Both the position numbers and the translations under genes were made by a program. The notes below the pieces were generated by a model, which saw only the letters and a list, made by a program, of their open reading frames with translations, ran no database searches and was not told the DNA's origin. Source: Acidobacteriota bacterium (GTDB lineage Bacteria; Acidobacteriota; Blastocatellia; Pyrinomonadales; Pyrinomonadaceae). From it: a DNA stretch of 64,000 bases. The stretch is from positions 310,001 through 374,000 of the forward strand of contig JAFAZX010000045.1 of assembly GCA_019239425.1 (NCBI GenBank), in the 5' to 3' direction. Positions 14,893 to 21,821 of this stretch are shown here, in pieces (position 1 is the stretch's first letter; every line of letters begins with the position of its first letter).

Positions 14893-15046
14893 GGCTCATT
14901 CACCTCCGCTCTGCTCGTTGTTGTAGCGTGGCGACCGCACGCTGCCCAAGAGGATGTCGGACAGGCGCGGGCCGGTCAAGTCGGTGACGAACTTTCTGAA
15001 GAGATGCGTTAAAGATTCGTGACGTGTCGAGGGTTTAATGCACAGC

Positions 15047-15076
15047 GTCCGACGAGTTTGGGGGAACGAGTCGGGC
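15047..15076 (+). other. Stem-loop, first half of a possible small RNA
   Basis: A 7-bp stem (15047-15053 with 15070-15076, one wobble pair) carries a 16-base loop containing TTTGGGGGA. The identical 9-mer fills the loop of the terminator hairpin just downstream. No coding frame overlaps it. Confidence 0.35.
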
Positions 15077-15088
15077 ACCTTATGGGTC

Positions 15089-15127
15089 AAGCGGGCCGCT
15101 TTGGGGGAGGCGGCCCGCTTTCCTTTT
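15089..15127 (+). terminator. Intrinsic terminator with TTTGGGGGAG loop
   Basis: An 11-bp perfect stem AAGCGGGCCGC/GCGGCCCGCTT (15089-15099 and 15110-15120) is followed by TCCTTTTC. No rightward gene ends here, so it either closes a small RNA that includes the preceding stem-loop or acts as a leader terminator for the gene at 15153. Confidence 0.6.
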
Positions 15128-15152
15128 CTCGGCCGCGGGGAGGCTGACGATC

Positions 15153-15332
15153 ATGGAAGACGGAGGGGAGCGGCGCACGGAGGCGGACAGGCAGGAAGTC
15201 TATCTGGCCGAAATAGCGAAGGCGCTCGGGGAGATCGTCTCGGAGCTGAAGGAGGTCAACACCTCCCTGCGGGCCATCGCCCGGAGCCAGGCGCAGCAGG
15301 CGACGCAGAAGCGCCCGCCGCAGAATTCCTGA
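15153..15332 (+). CDS. 59-residue helical mini-protein
   Basis: The ATG has GGGGAGG nine bases upstream. The product is charged at both ends and forms a heptad-like helix in the middle (YLAEIAKALGEIVSEL, then VNTSLRAIA), probably a short coiled coil. There is no signal peptide or cysteine. The zinc-finger-like mini-gene follows 39 bp behind. No family is recognised; the good ribosome site and codon usage support it as real. Confidence 0.55.
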   Translation: MEDGGERRTEADRQEVYLAEIAKALGEIVSELKEVNTSLRAIARSQAQQATQKRPPQNS

Positions 15333-15371
15333 AGCCGCGCCCGGACGTTTATGAACAAGGGGTTTTTGGGG

Positions 15372-15548
15372 ATGTCTTTAGACCCTTGGCAACTGTCTCG
15401 GCGGTTGCGACGGCTCGTCCGCCGCACGGTCTGCGAGCGATTCGGCCATAGCTGGAAGTTCGCCGCGGACACCTTCCACTGTCGCGCCTGCCGCCTCCCC
15501 GCGCAGGACGCGTACTGCCGCCCGCGGCGTCGCCAACTCGCCGGCTGA
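15372..15548 (+). CDS. 58-residue zinc-finger-like mini-protein
   Basis: A basic protein: an Arg-rich helix (QLSRRLRRLVRRTV) is followed by C-x4-HSW, then FHCRAC and a final cysteine. The order C-H-C-C could bind one zinc ion. AAGGGG lies nine bases before the ATG at 15372, a better context than the in-frame ATG at 15351. It likely shares a transcript with the 59-residue gene. The GHxW plus CxxC pattern resembles small zinc proteins of phage and chromosomal origin, but the function is unknown. Confidence 0.5.
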   Translation: MSLDPWQLSRRLRRLVRRTVCERFGHSWKFAADTFHCRACRLPAQDAYCRPRRRQLAG

Positions 15549-15597
15549 GCCGAACCGCCCCCGATCAAATCACGTGCAAGGTTTTTTGCGAAATGTC

Positions 15598-15626
15598 TTG
15601 ACCCGTACAGAAGGGCCGTCTAGACT
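15598..15626 (+). promoter_or_regulatory. Promoter of the response-regulator gene
   Basis: TTGACC (15598-15603), 17 bases, TAGACT (15621-15626). The GTG start of the response regulator lies 56 bp downstream with GGAGG before it. Confidence 0.55.
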
Positions 15627-15682
15627 CGCCCTGTCGCCTCCCCCTTCGGCTTCAGACTGAAACCTTCCCCGGAGGTCTACAC

Positions 15683-16195
15683 GTGCCTCACGAGTCGCAA
15701 TCCCGCAAGCCGTCGGTCATGGTGGTCGAAGACTTCGAAGACACGCGCCTGATGATCGCCGTCGAACTGCGGAAAGAGGGTTACGAGGTCGTCGAGGTCT
15801 CGGACGGCAGGGAGGCGGTCGAGGCGGTCAAGGAGCGCGCCCCCGACCTCGTGCTCTTAGACCTTTCGCTGCCCGGCTACGACGGACTCTCGGCGGCCTT
15901 CCGGATGCGCGAGGTCGGGGCGATGTGCCACGTGCCCATCGTCGCCTGCACGGCGCACGACGCGTCCCTGCACCGCGGGGCGGCGCTTGCCGCCGGCTGC
16001 GACGAATACCTCACGAAGCCGCTCGACCTGACGCGCCTCAAAGAGGTGGTCGGCCGCCTGCTGGCAGAAAGCTCCGACGGCACCAGGAGGGATGCGGCGA
16101 AGGCGAGAGCCGAGCGCATCGCCTCCGCCAAGCTGGACGACGAGAGGCTGCGCGAATACTTAGACGGGCTGATTGAGCAAGCCGGCGCGTCTTAA
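15683..16195 (+). CDS. Stand-alone response regulator (receiver domain)
   Basis: Residues 10-125 are a CheY-like receiver domain with acidic pocket E16-D17, phospho-acceptor D60 in LLDLSLPGYDG, T90 and K112 in TKPLD. The remaining 45 residues are a charged helical tail with no output domain, so it probably signals by protein contact. GTG is the start codon, seven bases behind GGAGG. No histidine kinase is nearby, so its partner is elsewhere. Palindromic element B2 lies 12 bp behind its stop codon, facing the convergent TPR gene. Confidence 0.9.
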   Translation: MPHESQSRKPSVMVVEDFEDTRLMIAVELRKEGYEVVEVSDGREAVEAVKERAPDLVLLDLSLPGYDGLSAAFRMREVGAMCHVPIVACTAHDASLHRGAALAAGCDEYLTKPLDLTRLKEVVGRLLAESSDGTRRDAAKARAERIASAKLDDERLREYLDGLIEQAGAS

Positions 16196-16206
16196 GAAGA
16201 AGACGA

Positions 16207-16282
16207 TTAACCACAGAGACACAGAGGCACAGCTTGTTGGGATATTCCTCTTCAAGCTGTGCCTCTGTGTCTCTGTGGTTAA
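16207..16282. repeat. Palindromic element B, copy 2
   Basis: This is the best copy of the family: perfect 30-bp arms (16207-16236 and 16253-16282) around a 16-base loop. It fills the gap between the convergent response-regulator and TPR genes, with stop codons 12 and 5 bp away, and could act as a two-way terminator. Confidence 0.88.
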
Positions 16283-16286
16283 ATCA

Positions 16287-17438
16287 TCACGCGGCGGCGC
16301 GCTTCACTTGTGAGAGGCGTGCGAGCCGGCCGCCGACCTCTTCGGTTCTGACCGAGCAGACGAGCTTCTCGTCGATCCACGCGCCGACCTTCAGCGCCTC
16401 GCCGTAGGCACGTCGCGCGCGCGCGACCTCCGGCACGGTCGACCCGACGGACTCGCGCGGCCGCTCGCCCGTCCGGCCGAACTCTTCGTCGAACGTCGGC
16501 AGACCCGCCGCGGCTCGCGCGCGCGCGAGGTGGTAGTCGCCGAGCAGCAGCGCGAAGGAGTAGCGCCGATGGGCGCTCTCGGAACGTCGCGCGTGCGCGA
16601 GCCGCGCGAGGTGCGTGCCGGCGTGCGCGTGCTGGCCTGCGAAGAGGTACGCGCGCACCTGCTCGCAACCTAAAAGGAAACGCGCGTCGCCCCAGTCTGC
16701 CCCCGCCAGCGTCTCGGCGCCCGCGCGCGCGCACTCGACCGCCCCCTTCGCCTTCCCCTCCGCGCGCGCCAGCCGCGCGCCCATCACGTAGTAGTAGGCG
16801 TACCGGGCGGGGCCGTGCTTGTCCTCCGCGTCGTACTTACTCACCCACGCGTCCCGATGCCTCTTCGCCTCTTCGAAGTCGCCGAGCGCGAGGCTGATGC
16901 GGAAGAGGCCCCACATGTGCGTCGAGGGCCACAGCTTCGGGCAGCCGTTGGAGGCGTACACGGCCCCCTCCTGCGCCAAGGCCAATGCCTCCCGGTAGAG
17001 GCCGCGGTGGTAGAGCAGCTCGGCGCGGTAGTAGAGCAGGCGGCTCTGCCAGTCCCTCTCGCCCGCCGCGCGGAAGTACGCGTCCGCCTGCTCGCACGCG
17101 CGCTCGACGGCCGCGAGGTTGACGGGCAGCCTGATCCCAATCTCGATCTGGTCGGTCATGCTCCCGTAGACGCAGCAGGCGCGGAAGCCGTCCTCGGTCG
17201 TCTTCGGCATCTCGGAGAGCACGGCCAGCGCCTCGCGCAGACGTTCGAGCGTCGTCAGCTCGTCGGCGAACGACCGCCGCATGACGCCCCTCAGCCACGT
17301 CGGCACGTGGGACGACGTGTCGGCCTTCTCCGTCGCCTGCCGGTAGAGTTCGGCCGCCGTGCGGTGCTGCCCCTGCACGAAGGCCGACTCGCCCGCCCGC
17401 CAAAGCTCGTACACCTTGTCCCAGTCCATGTAGGACAT
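16287..17438 (-). CDS. TPR-like helical repeat protein
   Basis: The 383-residue cytoplasmic protein is all-helical. Repeats of about 34-40 residues have the A-x-x-Y and small-residue spacing of tetratricopeptide repeats: AELYRQATEKA, LYYRAELLYHRGLYREALALA, ARYAYYYVMGARLARA. It should act as a binding scaffold. I use the ATG at 17438, with GGAG seven bases upstream; longer frames run into element B3. It lies 127 bp downstream of the HSP90-family gene on the same strand. TPR proteins are the usual docking partners of HSP90 in eukaryotes, so a functional link is tempting but not shown. Confidence 0.7.
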   Translation of the reverse strand: MSYMDWDKVYELWRAGESAFVQGQHRTAAELYRQATEKADTSSHVPTWLRGVMRRSFADELTTLERLREALAVLSEMPKTTEDGFRACCVYGSMTDQIEIGIRLPVNLAAVERACEQADAYFRAAGERDWQSRLLYYRAELLYHRGLYREALALAQEGAVYASNGCPKLWPSTHMWGLFRISLALGDFEEAKRHRDAWVSKYDAEDKHGPARYAYYYVMGARLARAEGKAKGAVECARAGAETLAGADWGDARFLLGCEQVRAYLFAGQHAHAGTHLARLAHARRSESAHRRYSFALLLGDYHLARARAAAGLPTFDEEFGRTGERPRESVGSTVPEVARARRAYGEALKVGAWIDEKLVCSVRTEEVGGRLARLSQVKRAAA

Positions 17439-17481
17439 CTCACTTCTCCATATCATTGCAGTTGAGTCTAAGCCGGGAAGG

Positions 17482-17558
17482 TTGAACCACAGAGACACAG
17501 AGGCACAGCTTGAAGCGTATAACTCAACGAGCTGTGTCTCTGTGTCTCTGTGGTTCAA
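17482..17558. repeat. Palindromic element B, copy 3
   Basis: 29-bp arms with one mismatch (17482-17510 and 17530-17558), extended on both sides by GGAAGG/CCTTCC. It begins 7 bp after the stop codon of the HSP90-family gene and ends upstream of the TPR gene start. Confidence 0.85.
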
Positions 17559-17564
17559 ACCTTC

Positions 17565-19487
17565 CTAGCCGACCAAGTCAAGCTCCTCGTCCTCGGGGCG
17601 GTAGCGCAAAAGCGCCTCGCCGTCGGCGAGCGACATCGAGCACAGGCGCACGAGGTGCCCGTGCACCGCCTCCGCGTTCGAGGGCGTGAGCAGGTTGTGC
17701 GAGTAGAGCAGGGCGCTGTGGTAGACGCCGAGCATCACCTCGCGCACGAGCGGGTTGCGCCGGTCTTCAGCCAGGAGCCTCAGCACGAGCGGGTTGCTCG
17801 CGTTGAGCGACAGGCGGCGCGGCCGGCGGCGGCTCTGCTCGAGCGCCTCGCGCGCGAGGTCGTCGAAGGCGTCCGTCAGCGCGAGCGCCGTCAGCCGGCT
17901 CTCGAGCTTGCGCTCGGCCTCCGACTCCGCCGTCTCGATGATGACGGCCGGCAGGTCTTCCGGCTCGAAGCGGCGCACCTGCACGCGCACCTCCTCTGCG
18001 CCCGAACGCAGCAGGTGCCCTTCCATGTCAAGCTCCAGCTGCCGGAACTGCTCCTGCTCCGACTCGCTCAGACGCCCGAACAGGCCGGGGTCGTCGGTCG
18101 CGTCCAGGCGCTCCAGACGCACGCGCCCCGCGTGGCGCCCGGCGTACTTCCTGAGCAGCTCCTCCTCGAACGTGTAGCCGGCGTTGATGACGAGCAGGTC
18201 GCGCGCCTCGGCCAGGCGGTAGAACTGCGTGGCCGCGCCGCGGTACGCGAAGTAGTAGAGGGGCGTCTCGCGCCCTTCCGTAGTGCGCGCGGCCGCCTCG
18301 GCGACGTAGCGCGCGAGCGACATCATGCCGCGGTTCGTCTCGAAGAGGAGGAGGTCAACCACGCGCTCGAAGAACTCCTCGTGGTGGAAGGCCATCCCCT
18401 TGAGATGGTAGTGGTGCCAGCGGTTGATGCGCTCGAACTTCGCCGGCTCGAACTCCGCGAGGTACGCGAGCCGCTCGACGATGCAGTCGCCGAGCCGCCG
18501 CTGGATGTGCGCGAACGAGGGGTGCGTGCGCTGCACCTGTTCGCGCGCGGCGGTCGGGCAGAGGTCGGGCGTGTCGATGACGCCGCGCACGAACTTCGCC
18601 CACGGCGGGAGCAAAGAGTCGTCGCCCGCGCGGATGAGCATGCGGCGGACGTAGATGTCCACCGTGCCCGCCGTGTTGATGTCGGGCAGGGAACGGTCGG
18701 AGATGAAGAGCGCGCCGCGCGCCTCGTACTCGCCCGAGACCTCGACCGGTATCACGTCGAGAATCAGGTCGGGGTAGCGCCGGTTGAGGAAGTCCTCGTA
18801 CCCGGCCGCGCGCGCCTCGTCCGAGGGCCAGGCCGCGCGGTGCCACGGCGCCTCCACCGCGTTCACAGGCCCGCGCCCGTTGACCGAGACGGGGAACTGT
18901 ATGAACTCGCAGTAGCGCACGACCACCTCGCGCAGCCGCGACTCTTCGAGCAGGAAGGCGTAGTTGGGCGCGACCGAGACGATGATCTCGGTTCCGACCT
19001 CTTCCTTCGCGTCTGCGTACAGCTCGCAGTCCACTGAGCCCGAGTTGTGCCAGGCGAACCCTCGGGGCTCGCCTACTTTGCGCGTGCGGACGACGACGCG
19101 CTCGGCCACGACGAAGGCCGAGCGCATGCCGATGCCGAACTGCCCGATGAGTTCCAGGGCCGCGCCGCCCTGCCCCGTCAGCTCGCGCCGCGTCGTGCCC
19201 GTGCCCGACGAGCCGATGACGGAGAGGAACTCGCGTATGTCGCGCCTGTCCATTCCCAGCCCGTTGTCTCGGAAGCGGAGCGTGCGCGTCGAGGGGTCGG
19301 CCTTGATCTCGATGCGGCCCGCGAGGTCTGGCTCGGCGCGGCGACGCCGGACGATGCTGTCGCTGGCGTTCTGCACCAGCTCGCGGACGAAGACGTCCGG
19401 CTCGCTGTAGAGGTGTTCGGCCAGCAGCTTGATGAGACCCTCGAAGTTGGTCTCCATCTTGAATCTTTCGGGGGCCGTGCTCGTCAT
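17565..19487 (-). CDS. HSP90-family ATPase (HtpG-like)
   Basis: The 640-residue protein has the GHKL ATP-binding fold at the N-terminus: ELVQNASDS (36-44, with N40), DNGLGM (74-79), and IGQFGIGMRSAFVVA (114-128). Middle-domain features include RRMLIRAGDDSLLPPW and the RGVIDTPDL / REQVQRT segment characteristic of HtpG. It is a molecular chaperone that clamps client proteins in the cytoplasm. The C-terminal domain diverges from typical HtpG, and the last residues are acidic (RPEDEELDLVG). It is third in the leftward MerR-VWA-HSP90-TPR series, with a GC-rich stem-loop in the gap before it. It may be a specialised paralogue rather than the housekeeping HtpG. Confidence 0.87.
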   Translation of the reverse strand: MTSTAPERFKMETNFEGLIKLLAEHLYSEPDVFVRELVQNASDSIVRRRRAEPDLAGRIEIKADPSTRTLRFRDNGLGMDRRDIREFLSVIGSSGTGTTRRELTGQGGAALELIGQFGIGMRSAFVVAERVVVRTRKVGEPRGFAWHNSGSVDCELYADAKEEVGTEIIVSVAPNYAFLLEESRLREVVVRYCEFIQFPVSVNGRGPVNAVEAPWHRAAWPSDEARAAGYEDFLNRRYPDLILDVIPVEVSGEYEARGALFISDRSLPDINTAGTVDIYVRRMLIRAGDDSLLPPWAKFVRGVIDTPDLCPTAAREQVQRTHPSFAHIQRRLGDCIVERLAYLAEFEPAKFERINRWHHYHLKGMAFHHEEFFERVVDLLLFETNRGMMSLARYVAEAAARTTEGRETPLYYFAYRGAATQFYRLAEARDLLVINAGYTFEEELLRKYAGRHAGRVRLERLDATDDPGLFGRLSESEQEQFRQLELDMEGHLLRSGAEEVRVQVRRFEPEDLPAVIIETAESEAERKLESRLTALALTDAFDDLAREALEQSRRRPRRLSLNASNPLVLRLLAEDRRNPLVREVMLGVYHSALLYSHNLLTPSNAEAVHGHLVRLCSMSLADGEALLRYRPEDEELDLVG

Positions 19488-19615
19488 CTTCTTCGCATCC
19501 TTTCGCGTCGCCTCGCGCGGAGGCGCACGCAGAGCCGCACGGCCGCAGGCGGCCGCCGCAGGCTTCTTGTCCGTGTTCGGAGAGAGTTACTTCGCGTGGT
19601 GCGCCCGGCAGGTCG

Positions 19616-19643
19616 GCCGGGGGCCGCGCACCCGGCCCCCGGC
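19616..19643 (-). terminator. GC-rich stem-loop between VWA and HSP90 genes
   Basis: Perfect 10-bp stem GCCGGGGGCC/GGCCCCCGGC with an 8-base loop, 18 bp after the VWA stop codon. No T tract follows on either strand, so it may lower rather than end transcription, or protect the 3' end of the upstream message. Confidence 0.4.
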
Positions 19644-19661
19644 GTTCGAGCGGTGCGGGTC

Positions 19662-20927
19662 TTACTTCGTCTTCCTGCCCGTGCGGCGCAGGAGCGAGGC
19701 GTATTCGAGGAGCTTGCGACTCATCTTGTCCTGCCCGCGGTCTCTGAGCGAGCCGGTCGCGCGCAGCAGCTCCGCCGAGTCGTCCGCGGCCTCCGCGTCG
19801 TATGGCCGCGCGGCGCAGTACGCCTCCGTCGCCACGTACGCGTTGTTGAGGACGTTGGCGGAGGCCGCGTAGTCGCCGCGATCCATGTAGGCGACCGCCT
19901 CGCGCCGCGCGCGCGCGTTCATCAGAAGCCGCACGGCCCTCGTCACCTCGTCGTCCGCCGGCAGCGCCTCGACCTCGCGCTCTCCGGCGAACTCGACCTC
20001 GAAAGCCTGCTTCAAGACCTCCGCGCCCCGCGCCTCGCGCGGCGTGTAGCCGACGCGCAGGTCGAGGATGCGCATCCGGTCGCCGGCCGCGCGCGCCGGC
20101 AGGTGGAGCCGGAGCACGACGTCCAAAGGCGAGCCGGCCTGCAAGTCCGGCAGGCGGTAGCGCCCCGTCTCGGTCAGCTCGAAGTCGTTGAGCACGTCCG
20201 TCACGCGCACGCCGTCCGAAGGGACGAGGCCGAGCGACACGTCGTGCGCGAACTGCGCGAGCAGGCCCTCCAGCTCGACGGAGAAGATGCGCTGCATGTC
20301 GGCGGCCTCGGCGACGTGCCAGGCGTTGCCGCCGCCCGCGCGCGCCATCGGGATCAGAAGGTCTTCGTTGAAGTCCTCGCCGATGCCGACGGTCGAGGTG
20401 CTGACGCCGCGCTCGAACAGGCCCTTCGCCTGCGAGACGAGCGCGTCCGTGTTCGTCTCGCCGACGTTCGCGAGCCCGTCCGTGATGAGCAGCACGCGGT
20501 TGACCGCCGCCGTGTCTATGTGTTCGCTGACCTGCATGCCGCCGCGCACCCAGGCCTCGTGCAGCGCGGTCGAGCCGCGCGCGCCGACGCCCGCGATGAG
20601 GCGCTTGAGGCCCGCCTTGTCCTCGACGAAGCTGCTCGGGATGAGCACCTCGACCCTGTCGTCGAAGATGACGAGGCTCAGCCGGTCGGCCGGCAGGAGC
20701 TGTTCGACGCAGTACGAGGCCGCCTCGCGCGCGCGCTCCATCTTCGCCCCCTGCATCGAGCCCGAGCGGTCGAGCACGACCCCGAGGTTAAGCTTGCGGC
20801 GCGCCGAAAATTCCCGCGACAGCGCGGGCGGCGTGATGCGGACGAGGACGTCCACCGTCTGCTCGTGCCCCGCCGCGAGCCGCGCGCGCTCCGTCAAGAC
20901 CTCGACCTTCAACTGCTCTTGCGTCAT
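19662..20927 (-). CDS. VWA-domain protein with C-terminal helical extension
   Basis: Residues 45-220 form a von Willebrand factor A domain with an intact metal site: DRSGS (53-57), T120 in GSTALHEA and D150 in TDGLANVG. A beta-sandwich-like region (about 250-335) follows, then a helical tail rich in Arg and Lys. There is no signal peptide or membrane segment, so it is probably cytoplasmic. GAAGG precedes the ATG, and its start is 6 bp after the MerR stop codon, so the two are almost certainly co-transcribed. Its VWA domain is of the canonical DxSGS type, unlike the TerY-like protein at 2470. Confidence 0.88.
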   Translation of the reverse strand: MTQEQLKVEVLTERARLAAGHEQTVDVLVRITPPALSREFSARRKLNLGVVLDRSGSMQGAKMERAREAASYCVEQLLPADRLSLVIFDDRVEVLIPSSFVEDKAGLKRLIAGVGARGSTALHEAWVRGGMQVSEHIDTAAVNRVLLITDGLANVGETNTDALVSQAKGLFERGVSTSTVGIGEDFNEDLLIPMARAGGGNAWHVAEAADMQRIFSVELEGLLAQFAHDVSLGLVPSDGVRVTDVLNDFELTETGRYRLPDLQAGSPLDVVLRLHLPARAAGDRMRILDLRVGYTPREARGAEVLKQAFEVEFAGEREVEALPADDEVTRAVRLLMNARARREAVAYMDRGDYAASANVLNNAYVATEAYCAARPYDAEAADDSAELLRATGSLRDRGQDKMSRKLLEYASLLRRTGRKTK

Positions 20928-20933
20928 GACCTT

Positions 20934-21587
20934 CTATTTCCTTCCGCGCCCCGGCGAGTTCGCGCCGCGCGCCCTCAAGACGTTCATGATCAACTGCGAC
21001 AGACGCCGCAGCGCGCCCTCGCTCTCCGGCGCGCGGTAGCCGTCGCTCACGTGCAGTTCGAGCCCGGGCTCCAGCTCGACCCGCGCCCAGGTCTCGCGCG
21101 GCGAGGCGGCGAGTGACCTCAGAGACCCCGAAGGCGGGGCCTGCGCCGCGGGCGGCGGCGCACTCGGGAGCGGGGCCGAGGGCGCCCTGCGCAGGAGCGA
21201 TTCGAGGTAGCTGAGCGCCTCGCCCTGCGCCGTGGACTGCCCCTGCTCCGCGCCGAGCAGCTTCTCCAACTGCCGCTCGGTCTTGCCCGTGACCAGCTCC
21301 CTGATGGCCCGGATGGGGAGACCTTCGGCCTGCAATTTCTTTACGACGAGGAGCTGTAAAAGGTGCCGGTAGCCGAAGACCGACGCCGTGCCCTGCTTCT
21401 CTTCGGCCGGCGGGACGAGCCCTTCGGCCAGGTAGTACCTCACCGTCCGCTCGTCCGGCAGCTCGGTGACCGTGCCCCGGCCCTGCCGCGCCGCGCCGCT
21501 CTCGGCGAGGATGTGCGCCGCCGCCTCCGCCAGGCCCGCGACGCCGACGTACTTCGCCCCGCGCTCGGCCTCAAGCCACTCCCTCAT
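20934..21587 (-). CDS. MerR-family transcriptional regulator
   Basis: The 217-residue protein has a winged-helix MerR domain: ERTVRYYLAEGLVPPA, then FGYRHLLQLLVVKKLQAEGLPI and RAIRELVTGKTERQLEKLLG. A Pro/Ala-rich linker leads to a C-terminal segment (ELEPGLELHVSDGYR) that may sense a ligand or partner. The ATG at 21587 lies seven bases after a TATACT -10 box, so the message is probably leaderless. The open frame upstream of it crosses the promoter and the long palindrome and is rejected. A 36-bp palindrome covers the -35 box, consistent with self-regulation. It leads the VWA-HSP90-TPR series and is their likely regulator. Confidence 0.87.
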   Translation of the reverse strand: MREWLEAERGAKYVGVAGLAEAAAHILAESGAARQGRGTVTELPDERTVRYYLAEGLVPPAEEKQGTASVFGYRHLLQLLVVKKLQAEGLPIRAIRELVTGKTERQLEKLLGAEQGQSTAQGEALSYLESLLRRAPSAPLPSAPPPAAQAPPSGSLRSLAASPRETWARVELEPGLELHVSDGYRAPESEGALRRLSQLIMNVLRARGANSPGRGRK

Positions 21588-21594
21588 GCCGCGC

Positions 21595-21639
21595 AGTATA
21601 TGCCCGACAGAATTTACTGTCAACAGTATTTTCTGTCGG
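21595..21639 (-). promoter_or_regulatory. MerR operon promoter with embedded operator
   Basis: On the minus strand TTGACA (21618-21623), 17 bases, TATACT (21595-21600) is near consensus. A 36-bp imperfect palindrome (21604-21639) covers the -35 box and most of the spacer. Its outer arms are CCGACAGAA/TTCTGTCGG, and each half contains a smaller ACAG...CTGT dyad. Confidence 0.75.
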
Positions 21640-21743
21640 AAGAGGGATGGGGTCGGCTCGGGGAAAGGTTGTCCGCCGCGGGCGGGTTCGTGGGGACAAG
21701 ACCCTGTGACGCGTCTTAAATCACGCTTCAGAGCAAGCAACTG

Positions 21744-21814
21744 ACGACAGAGGGACGGCCCGTAATGTGAGATTTGAATTTCAAATCTCACATTACGGGC
21801 CGTCCCTCTGTCGT
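21744..21814. repeat. 35-bp perfect inverted repeat with 1-nt centre
   Basis: Arms 21744-21778 and 21780-21814 match at all 35 positions around a single T. It lies 8 bp after the stop codon of the C25 protein gene and about 105 bp upstream of the MerR promoter. As RNA it would be a very stable hairpin that could end leftward transcription; as DNA it could form a cruciform. It is unrelated to elements A and B. Confidence 0.9.
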
Positions 21815-21821
21815 TAACTTC

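Noticed and set aside
15047..15127. tRNA or known riboswitch
   Set aside because: There is no cloverleaf, CCA end or recognisable aptamer core. Two simple hairpins explain the structure.
21588..21791. Longer N-terminus for the MerR regulator
   Set aside because: The extra codons cross the promoter, the operator and the 35-bp palindrome.
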